DNA of 7,921 nucleotides from an uncultured bacterium (lineage in GTDB: Bacteria > Bacteroidota > Bacteroidia > Bacteroidales > Bacteroidaceae): the NCBI GenBank assembly GCA_905215575.1, contig CAJMQV010000084.1:1-7921 (forward strand). The letters are read 5' to 3'. The position numbers and the translations under genes were made by a program. Of this stretch, positions 1 to 5,386 are shown in pieces; position 1 is the stretch's first letter, and each line of letters opens with the position of its first letter. Under the pieces are notes generated by a model. The model was not told the origin of the DNA and made no database searches. It saw nothing but the letters and a program-made list of their open reading frames with translations.

Positions 1-516
1 TGTTCCATCTTCCAACATACCGCTCAGAGTGATATCACTCTTAATGCTTTGAAACAGATTCATCAGCACGGCATGATCTGTTGTCATCGGACATTGGGTG
101 TAAGCCTCTGCCGCGAAAAGTGTCAAACCGATATTGTCGTTCGGACGTCCGGCAATAAATTCAGAAGCCACCTGCTTGGCAGCCTCCAGACGATTAGGTT
201 TTAAATCTTCAGCCAACATACTGGAGGAAACGTCCATTACCAGCATGATATCAATACCTTCTACATTTGTCTTTTTCCAATCATTGCTGGTTTGAGGCCG
301 TGCCAACACCAGAATGATCATGATCAACGAAAACAAACGCAACAAAAAAGGCAAATGAATGAGATACACCTTATAACTCTTAGGCACATACATATAGGCC
401 TGAGTGCTTGGAATCCTAAGAGTCGGCTCATTCTTCTTGTATCTTAACACATACCATACGATATAAGGTATGAGTAAAAACAACAAGAACAGATATTCTA
501 TATTAGCAAATGTCAT
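1..516 (-). CDS. batA: BatA, von Willebrand factor A membrane protein (partial, C-terminus beyond window)
   Basis: My translation from the ATG at 516 gives 172 residues that run off the window start; family members are roughly 320-340 residues, so about half is present. Two hydrophobic segments are visible, at about residues 5-25 and 53-72, followed by a von Willebrand A domain. This carries the metal-binding (MIDAS) motif DVSSS at 95-99 within IDIMLVMDVSSSM, and a further candidate metal-ligand threonine in PMTTD at about 143-147. BatA is an inner-membrane protein with its VWA domain facing the periplasm. It takes its name from Bacteroides aerotolerance, and the bat cluster is linked to oxygen and stress tolerance, though the molecular activity is not settled. 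It follows the BatD-like gene by 11 bases and is preceded by an unusually strong Shine-Dalgarno site. The gene order moxR, DUF58, BatD-like, then a VWA protein supports BatA; BatB, also a VWA protein, normally comes next. The only start-region ambiguity is slight because the ATG sits ideally behind the SD. Confidence 0.9.
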   Translation of the reverse strand, partial: MTFANIEYLFLLFLLIPYIVWYVLRYKKNEPTLRIPSTQAYMYVPKSYKVYLIHLPFLLRLFSLIMIILVLARPQTSNDWKKTNVEGIDIMLVMDVSSSMLAEDLKPNRLEAAKQVASEFIAGRPNDNIGLTLFAAEAYTQCPMTTDHAVLMNLFQSIKSDITLSGMLEDGT

Positions 517-520
517 TGTT

Positions 521-527
521 CCTCCTT
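521..527 (-). promoter_or_regulatory. Strong Shine-Dalgarno site of batA
   Basis: On the minus strand the sequence AAGGAGG lies immediately after the TAA stop (528-530) of the preceding gene and four bases before the batA ATG (514-516). It is a near-perfect complement of the 16S rRNA 3' tail. Most other starts in this window have only weak purine-rich stretches or none, which is usual in Bacteroidota, so this site stands out and also fixes the batA start. Confidence 0.8.
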
Positions 528-1631
528 TTAGTACATTACTTTAAAGATCATATATCCTATCCAAACCAAAAGTCCTACTGATAGTATTGAAGCACAAGCT
601 ATTGCAATACGTAATGTCCAGACACGACGCATACTCCGGCGCTCCTCTGAAGAGATGACTTGAGGCTCCGGTTTTTGATTCGGATCCTGTTCCAATTTCG
701 TATGATTGATAAATTCGATCGCATTGACCAGATTCATATCGTTCTCATTCACCTGAGTATTATATTTGGCGAATTTTACCAAATCGGCTGTTCTAAAAAG
801 GGTAATCAGCTCATTTAAGGCTGACTGATCCTGTACCAACAGCAAACGGTCTATAATCTCAGTAGAAGTCATCTCCATCGCATTAAAACCATAGCGTTCC
901 TGAATATAAGTTCGCAAAGTAGCTGTCAAGCGAGTATAATATTCCTTCGAATCCTCCTTTTCCCATTCTCTTTCAGCCTTGATCTGATCAATCTGCTGCA
1001 TAGCCACTTTGTGCGGAGGTAATTTAGGTGCCACCTTTACAATACGGATAATAGGTTTGTTGTCCTTATATCTCATAAACAGATACAAGGTCAGCAACAC
1101 CAAAACAACCAACAAAATAGTATACCAAAAAATAGGTTCCCAATCTTCTTTCCAGGAGAATGGCAGATTCATCACATCGCGCGGACCGTCATAATTATTG
1201 ATATTCACCGTATCAACAGGTATGGCCAGCACATTCAATGCCAGATTTTTGGATTTATACACCTTTCCATCTACCTGTACTTCCATAGGAGGAAGATAAT
1301 ATAGGGCAGAATCAAAGGAAGTAATCACATACTTCTGGGATATCGCCATACGAGCCCCATCATTCAGATACTGGGTATCAGCTTGTGCGACCTCTACGAC
1401 CTCAACACCAGGAGTAAGCTCCGTTCCTTTTTTTATGTCCGGAAAAGATATCTTGGACTTCGCGTCCGCACTTACATCCAAAGTCAACTGTGTCTGTTGT
1501 CCGACCAACAGTTCCAAGGAATCAATCCGTATGTCTACTGTAGCCTGCGCATGCAAGTCATTCCAAAAACCCGCCACACAGACTATAAGAAGCCATGCAG
1601 CCATTCTTATCTTACGAATCATTTTCTTCAT
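528..1631 (-). CDS. BatD-like two-TM membrane protein of the bat operon
   Basis: The ATG at 1631 gives 367 residues. An in-frame TTG at 1649 would add six residues, but I prefer the ATG: it lies one base after the upstream stop and leaves a normal signal peptide (MKKMIRKIRMAAW, hydrophobic core, cleavage near HAQA at about 27-30). Next comes an exported, probably Ig-like beta domain of about 135 residues (VDIRIDSLELLVGQQTQLTLDV), resembling the repeats of BatD. A TM helix follows at about 166-187, then a cytoplasmic helical region with the segment ERYGFNAMEMTSTEI (about 245-259), which recurs at the C-termini of BatD and DUF4381-like proteins. A second TM helix lies at about 341-365. It sits between DUF58 and batA with gaps of 1 and 11 bases, so the genes are probably translationally coupled. 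It is shorter than full BatD, which normally lies after batB/batC; this is likely a separate, unnamed member of the cluster. Its role, perhaps contact between MoxR/DUF58 and the membrane VWA proteins, is inferred. Confidence 0.8.
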   Translation of the reverse strand: MKKMIRKIRMAAWLLIVCVAGFWNDLHAQATVDIRIDSLELLVGQQTQLTLDVSADAKSKISFPDIKKGTELTPGVEVVEVAQADTQYLNDGARMAISQKYVITSFDSALYYLPPMEVQVDGKVYKSKNLALNVLAIPVDTVNINNYDGPRDVMNLPFSWKEDWEPIFWYTILLVVLVLLTLYLFMRYKDNKPIIRIVKVAPKLPPHKVAMQQIDQIKAEREWEKEDSKEYYTRLTATLRTYIQERYGFNAMEMTSTEIIDRLLLVQDQSALNELITLFRTADLVKFAKYNTQVNENDMNLVNAIEFINHTKLEQDPNQKPEPQVISSEERRSMRRVWTLRIAIACASILSVGLLVWIGYMIFKVMY

Positions 1632-1632
1632 C

Positions 1633-2502
1633 CTAATTTCTTTTGGCAAACAATGCTTTCAAAGCAATCACATAATCCTCATCCGTACATACAGACACAA
1701 AGTCTACATTGCTTTTCGAAAACAGATACTGCATGGCTTTCTGACGGGAAGACCACCATTCACGATGCATGGCACGCAGTTTTCGACTGGATGTATCTAT
1801 ATATTGCTCAAATCCTGTTTCCGCATCAACGACTTTCATCAATCCTACATCCGGAAGGTCTGTCATACGACGGTCGTATACCTGTATAGCCGCTATATCA
1901 TGCTTCTGATTGGCAACAGTCAAAGGTACACTGTAATCTTTTGCGTCAATAAAATCGCTTAATATAAATGCCGTGCAACGACGCTTCAGCACACGAGTCA
2001 GATAAGCCACAGCCTGACCTATATCTGTACGGTTACTCTGCGGCTTGAAATCAATCAGTTCCCGAATAATGTAAAGGATATGCTTACGGCCTTTCTTGGG
2101 CGGAATAAACTTCTCGATACGGTCGGAGAAGAAGATCACTCCAATCTTATCGTTGTTTAAGATAGCCGAGAAAGCCAAAGTTGCGGCTATCTCTGCTACC
2201 ATATCCTTCTTCTGCTGAACAGAAGTACCAAAATTCAAACTAGATGAGACGTCGACCATCAGCATAACCGTCAGTTCACGCTCTTCCTCAAACACCTTGA
2301 CAAAGGGTCTGTTAAAGCGAGCTGTCACATTCCAGTCAATATCACGGATATCATCTCCGTACTGGTACTCACGTACCTCGGCAAAGGCCATACCACGACC
2401 CTTAAAAGCCGAATGATACTCACCAGCAAAGATGTTATTCGACAATCCGCGTGTTTTGATTTCTATTTTGCGAACCCGTTTTAAGATCTCGTTCGTCTCC
2501 AT
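1633..2502 (-). CDS. DUF58 domain protein (MoxR-associated, VWA-like fold)
   Basis: A 289-residue protein with the DUF58 core segment GRGMAFAEVREYQYGDD at about 35-51, then IRDIDWNVTARFNRPFVK through about 69. A VWA-type fold follows with the MIDAS-like motif DVSSS at 84-88 (LMVDVSSSLNFG). The later ILSDFID at about 180-186 is the strand and turn expected in this fold. No signal peptide or TM helix is visible, so this is the soluble, cytoplasmic DUF58 type found in moxR operons. DUF58 proteins are thought to work with MoxR AAA+ ATPases; no enzymatic reaction is established. It starts 17 bases after moxR, which ends with tandem stops TAA TGA, and has a modest AAAAGGAA purine stretch just before its ATG. 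Its TAG stop is one base from the next ATG, which points to coupled translation. Family assignment is firm; function is only contextual. Confidence 0.92.
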   Translation of the reverse strand: METNEILKRVRKIEIKTRGLSNNIFAGEYHSAFKGRGMAFAEVREYQYGDDIRDIDWNVTARFNRPFVKVFEEERELTVMLMVDVSSSLNFGTSVQQKKDMVAEIAATLAFSAILNNDKIGVIFFSDRIEKFIPPKKGRKHILYIIRELIDFKPQSNRTDIGQAVAYLTRVLKRRCTAFILSDFIDAKDYSVPLTVANQKHDIAAIQVYDRRMTDLPDVGLMKVVDAETGFEQYIDTSSRKLRAMHREWWSSRQKAMQYLFSKSNVDFVSVCTDEDYVIALKALFAKRN

Positions 2503-2519
2503 TTCCTTTTATTTACTCA

Positions 2520-3515
2520 TTAAGGTACTTCTACCCGATTCAAAATCTTGCTGATAATATCCTCACTATGTATATTATTAGCCTCTGCCTCATATGACAA
2601 ACCGATGCGATGGCGCAACACATCATACGCTACGGCACGCACATCCTCCGGTATCACATAACCTCTTCTCTTGATGAAGGCATAAGCACGTGCGGCAAGA
2701 GCCAAATTAATAGAAGCACGAGGTGATCCTCCAAACTCAATGTAGTTTTCCAGATCTTTCAAGCCATATTTCTCCGGATAACGGGTTGCAAATACGATAT
2801 CCACGATATATTGTTCGATCTTCTCATCCAGATAAACCTGCTTTACGACCTCACGGGCATTGATAATATCCTGAGTAGTCAGAATCGGTTTCACGGTTTT
2901 CTTCTCTCCGGCAATATTCATCCGAATAATCTTCTTCTCTTCCTCGAGTTTCGGATAGTCGATAATTACCTTCAGCATAAAACGGTCCACCTGAGCTTCC
3001 GGCAACGGATAGGTTCCTTCCTGCTCAATAGGGTTCTGAGTAGCCAATACCAGGAACGGTTCCGGAAGTTTATAAGTATTCTTGCTGATAGTAACCTGTC
3101 TTTCCTGCATGGCCTCGAGCAAAGCACTCTGTACCTTCGCCGGAGCACGGTTGATCTCATCCGCCAAAATAAAATTAGCGAAGATAGGACCCTTCTTCAC
3201 TTCAAAAGCCTCATCCTTCTGACTGTAAACCATTGTACCGACCACGTCAGCTGGCAACAAATCCGGAGTAAACTGAATACGGCTGAACTGCGCATCGATC
3301 AAAGATGACAAAGTTTTAACAGCCAATGTTTTCGCCAAGCCTGGAACACCTTCCAATAATACATGTCCATCACTCAACAAGCCAATCAACAAAGATTCAG
3401 CCAAGTGTTTCTGACCAACAATCACCTGATCCAAACCGGTCATCAGGTTTGTTACAAATGCACTCTGACGCTCAATACGTTCGTTCAATTCACGAATATC
3501 TAATGCTTCTGCCAT
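2520..3515 (-). CDS. MoxR-family AAA+ ATPase
   Basis: A 331-residue cytoplasmic ATPase of normal length for the family. The AAA_3 module shows Walker A GVPGLAKT at 56-63, Walker B ILADEINRAP at 116-125 with catalytic DE at 119-120, sensor 1 ATQNP at 158-162, and LPEAQVDRF at 171-179 with the probable arginine finger R178. The C-terminal third (about 245-320, including GGSPRAS) is the helical AAA lid. MoxR ATPases act as chaperone-like remodelers, often for metal insertion or complex assembly of VWA-domain partners. Here the likely partners are encoded directly downstream (DUF58, BatD-like, BatA). This is the first gene of its operon: a promoter-like sequence lies 39-71 bases upstream and a terminator-like hairpin separates it from the LysM gene. 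The ATG at 3515 has no clear Shine-Dalgarno site, only an A-rich leader, as is common in Bacteroides. Confidence 0.95.
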   Translation of the reverse strand: MAEALDIRELNERIERQSAFVTNLMTGLDQVIVGQKHLAESLLIGLLSDGHVLLEGVPGLAKTLAVKTLSSLIDAQFSRIQFTPDLLPADVVGTMVYSQKDEAFEVKKGPIFANFILADEINRAPAKVQSALLEAMQERQVTISKNTYKLPEPFLVLATQNPIEQEGTYPLPEAQVDRFMLKVIIDYPKLEEEKKIIRMNIAGEKKTVKPILTTQDIINAREVVKQVYLDEKIEQYIVDIVFATRYPEKYGLKDLENYIEFGGSPRASINLALAARAYAFIKRRGYVIPEDVRAVAYDVLRHRIGLSYEAEANNIHSEDIISKILNRVEVP

Positions 3516-3554
3516 TTGTTTCTATTTTTATTTATTACGTTACTTATTTGAGTT

Positions 3555-3586
3555 CAAAATTAGTACATTTAGCACGTACGCCCAAT
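3555..3586 (-). promoter_or_regulatory. Bacteroides-type promoter for the moxR/bat operon
   Basis: On the minus strand, TAATTTTG at 3555-3562 matches the Bacteroides -7 consensus TAnnTTTG exactly. ATTG at 3583-3586 matches three of four bases of the -33 TTTG box. The 20-base spacer is in the range known for the primary sigma factor of Bacteroides. Transcription would start near 3548, giving a leader of about 30 bases. It lies downstream of the hairpin at 3598-3635, as a fresh promoter should. This is a motif match only. Confidence 0.6.
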
Positions 3587-3597
3587 ATTATTCTATT

Positions 3598-3635
3598 AAA
3601 AAAAGTTTCTCAAATCTGTATTTAAGAAACTTTTT
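3598..3635 (-). terminator. AT-rich hairpin terminator after the HU-LysM gene
   Basis: A near-perfect inverted repeat. Read on the minus strand, AAAAAGTTTCT (3625-3635) pairs with AGAAACTTTTT (3600-3610). TAAAT and ATTTG extend the stem inward by five pairs, including one G-T wobble, around the loop ACAG. The stem totals about 16 bp and runs into a tract of seven T on the minus strand (3598-3604). It begins 27 bases beyond the stop of the HU-LysM gene and before the moxR promoter. The low G+C of the stem is atypical for an intrinsic terminator, so efficiency is uncertain. The repeat is symmetric enough to act on the opposite strand too, but no convergent gene is present. Confidence 0.65.
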
Positions 3636-3661
3636 ACGCGGTTTACAATTATAATTTATCG

Positions 3662-5089
3662 TTACTTTTTGATCAGTTCAGGCAATTTGATTTCCTTACC
3701 AATCTGCACTAAATCAGGATCCTTAATCTGATTCAAGGTCACAATATACTGCACAAAATCACGTGAACCATAGTTCTTCTGCGCCAAGCGCAAAAGACTC
3801 TCTCCGCTTCTTAATGTATGACTTGACTTAATTCCTACTATTAGATAAGAACCATTCTTTACTTGCGGATATTGTGCTGCCTTTTTACGCAACTGTGCTA
3901 AAGAATCTTCTTTACTCTTCGTTACAGCCTCCTTTGATGCTTGCGTCTGTTCTGAAGCCGGAGCTGTCACTTCCTTTGCCGGCTGATTCATCCGCTTTTC
4001 AGCAACAGTATCAACCGGAGCATGCTGTTCGCTCTTTGGTATCGGACAAACGGCAGATACAGAGTCATCTTCCCCTGTCAGGGCCAAAGTTCCGGAATAG
4101 TTTTCCGCTTCGGGCAGAAAAGTACAAGGACACAATACACGATAATAGCCAGCCAGATAGCTTCCCGTCATCAGCACCAAGATAAACACAAACAAGGCAA
4201 TCATACCTCCCAAAGAAAGACGCATGCTTCTATTTTGGTGTCCGTTCTCTTCCTTTCCCTGATGCACGATACTCTGATGTTCTATCGTCTGATGTTCTAC
4301 AGTCTGTGTCGTCACATTCAGTTCCTCCACTTTCTGTTCCTGTATCTTCTGATAATCAGCATGCTGGTACTCTATATTATTAGATGAAGCTACATCATTT
4401 TCAGAATGAGGGGACTCTGCATCCACATCACTTTCCGGTTGTACATTTTCTTCATCAGATGACGCATTAACAACACCTCTTTCATCTTCAGCAAGCCCAT
4501 CGGCTACATCCTCTTCTGTCGTTTCTATATCAGAATCTTCTTCCGACTTCTCTGAATCGCCTTTCACAACTTCATTCAATACAGCTGTTTCATTCTCCTC
4601 CAAGGATGTAGTATCAGATATTTCTTCATGAGAATCTTCATCCATCAAGGTGTTTTCTTCAAGAAGCTCTTCCGAACTCTCCTCCATGGCAAGCGCCTCA
4701 TCATCCTCCTCTTCATCAGACAAAGCAGAAGACTCTGCACCGCGTTCCATCTCAGACAAGTCCGTATTATCGTTCAAAATCACCGTTTCAAACTGTGCAA
4801 ACGGTTTATTGATCAAGTCTTTCAAGGCATTGTCTGGAGTAAACACAATCTTTTTGTACCCTTTCACCCGTGTTAACGCGCCGGTATTCGGATCAACCGA
4901 TTCCCGATCATCTATTTCAACGAGTTTAAAGGTACCCAAATTCCTTATCTTAATGATCTTCTCATCAGCTAAAGAATCCGAGATTATGGTAAAGACCATC
5001 CGGACAAAAGTTTCGGCCTCTTGCTCCGAAATATTTGCCCTTTTAGCTACTCCAACAATTAAATCCTGCAATAAAGCCCGACCACTCAT
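3662..5089 (-). CDS. HU/IHF-domain, single-TM, LysM-domain protein (putative DNA-to-cell-wall tether)
   Basis: A 475-residue protein with an unusual domain order. Residues 1 to about 95 are an HU/IHF-type DNA-binding domain: helical N-terminus (LLQDLIVGVAKRANISEQEAE), the conserved IRNLGTFKL at 48-56, the DNA-arm signature VDPNTG at 65-70 with P67 at the intercalating position, and VFTPDNALKDLIN at 82-94. Residues 111-240 form an acidic low-complexity linker (50 Asp/Glu, 4 Lys/Arg). Three pentapeptide repeats lie at 263-277. A TM helix spans about 294-316 (GGMIALFVFILVLMTGSYLA). R287 and R290 precede it and there is no N-terminal signal peptide, which predicts an N-in/C-out orientation. A spacer with C320, C322 and C348 follows, then an Ala/Lys/Glu-rich stretch. 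A LysM domain at about 423-471 (HTLRSGESLLRLAQKNYG, then LVQIGKEIKLPEL) would bind peptidoglycan. The start lies four bases after the small HU gene with only a poor Shine-Dalgarno, so translation is probably coupled. Domain calls are secure; the tethering role is inference. Confidence 0.88.
   Translation of the reverse strand: MSGRALLQDLIVGVAKRANISEQEAETFVRMVFTIISDSLADEKIIKIRNLGTFKLVEIDDRESVDPNTGALTRVKGYKKIVFTPDNALKDLINKPFAQFETVILNDNTDLSEMERGAESSALSDEEEDDEALAMEESSEELLEENTLMDEDSHEEISDTTSLEENETAVLNEVVKGDSEKSEEDSDIETTEEDVADGLAEDERGVVNASSDEENVQPESDVDAESPHSENDVASSNNIEYQHADYQKIQEQKVEELNVTTQTVEHQTIEHQSIVHQGKEENGHQNRSMRLSLGGMIALFVFILVLMTGSYLAGYYRVLCPCTFLPEAENYSGTLALTGEDDSVSAVCPIPKSEQHAPVDTVAEKRMNQPAKEVTAPASEQTQASKEAVTKSKEDSLAQLRKKAAQYPQVKNGSYLIVGIKSSHTLRSGESLLRLAQKNYGSRDFVQYIVTLNQIKDPDLVQIGKEIKLPELIKK
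4259..4303 (-). repeat. 15-bp in-frame tandem repeat encoding pentapeptides
   Basis: Three 15-base units inside the HU-LysM gene encode TVEHQ, TIEHQ and SIVHQ (residues 263-277), consensus [TS]-[VI]-x-H-Q. The two best DNA copies, seen on the plus strand at 4273-4287 and 4288-4302, agree at 13 of 15 bases; the third, toward 4258, has diverged. The unit length is a multiple of three, so copy-number change would keep the frame. The repeat lies in the cytoplasmic linker just before the membrane helix and may vary in length between strains. Confidence 0.7.
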
Positions 5090-5093
5090 AACC

Positions 5094-5375
5094 TTAAGCT
5101 TCTTCGTTAAACTTATCTTTCAGCTGTGCACTTGGCTTAAAAGCGACAACCAAGCGCGGAGGCACCAACATGCGTTGCTGTGTAGCAGGATTAATCACCA
5201 CACGCTCCAGCTTTTTCCGCACTTCGAAGTTTCCAAATTCAGAAAGAGAAACAATACGATCCTCTTCCAGTTGCCCGGAAATCTCGGCAACCAGCGCACC
5301 TAACAAAGCGGAGCAGTCCTTCTGACTATACCCCAGTCTGCGAGATAATTCTGAAACAAAATCCTTATTATTCAA
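5094..5375 (-). CDS. Small HU/IHF-family DNA-binding protein (TTG start)
   Basis: A 93-residue protein, the usual size for HU/IHF subunits. The N-terminus MNNKDFVSELSRRLGYSQKD matches the family's helix-turn-helix start. LSEFGNFEVRKK at 44-55 is the conserved GxF turn, INPATQQ at 61-67 gives the arm with P63 at the intercalating position, and VVAFKPSAQLKDKFN at 76-90 is the C-terminal strand and helix. The start codon is TTG at 5375. No ATG occurs upstream in frame, and the only internal Met is at residue 69, which would destroy the fold. The TTG is preceded by AAAGGAA at 5380-5386 with suitable spacing. HU/IHF proteins are dimers that bend and compact DNA. The gene follows rimO by 11 bases and precedes, by 4 bases, a gene with a second HU-type domain. 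The two differ clearly in sequence, so they could form a heterodimer in the manner of the IHF alpha/beta pair; that is inferred. The general family is certain; the exact HU/IHF subtype is not. Confidence 0.9.
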   Translation of the reverse strand: MNNKDFVSELSRRLGYSQKDCSALLGALVAEISGQLEEDRIVSLSEFGNFEVRKKLERVVINPATQQRMLVPPRLVVAFKPSAQLKDKFNEEA

Positions 5376-5379
5376 AATA

Positions 5380-5386
5380 TTCCTTT
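5380..5386 (-). promoter_or_regulatory. Ribosome binding site supporting the TTG start of the small HU gene
   Basis: AAAGGAA on the minus strand lies directly after the rimO stop TAA (5387-5389), with about five bases between AGGA and the TTG at 5373-5375. It is a moderate Shine-Dalgarno sequence and is the main local evidence for choosing TTG as initiation codon. Confidence 0.55.

Noticed and set aside
1632..1649. Upstream TTG start for the BatD-like gene, overlapping DUF58 by 17 bases
   Set aside because: It adds six residues before a complete signal peptide; the ATG at 1631, one base after the DUF58 stop, is the better start.
1383..1962. Two overlapping plus-strand open frames of about 170 residues
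   Set aside because: They run antisense to the DUF58 and BatD-like genes, which have clear domain motifs; the frames have no domain or start signal support.
3600..3635. Inverted repeat as an insertion-sequence end or operator
   Set aside because: There is no transposase or target duplication nearby, and the stem with a T-tract after a stop codon is better explained as a terminator.
4258..4303. Short tandem repeats as a possible CRISPR or regulatory array
   Set aside because: Units are 15 bp, directly adjacent without spacers, in frame and coding within a long gene.
4650..5303. 217-residue plus-strand open frame
   Set aside because: It lies antisense to the two HU-family genes; its serine-rich start is the complement of the acidic GAA/GAT-rich linker, and it shows no recognisable domain.
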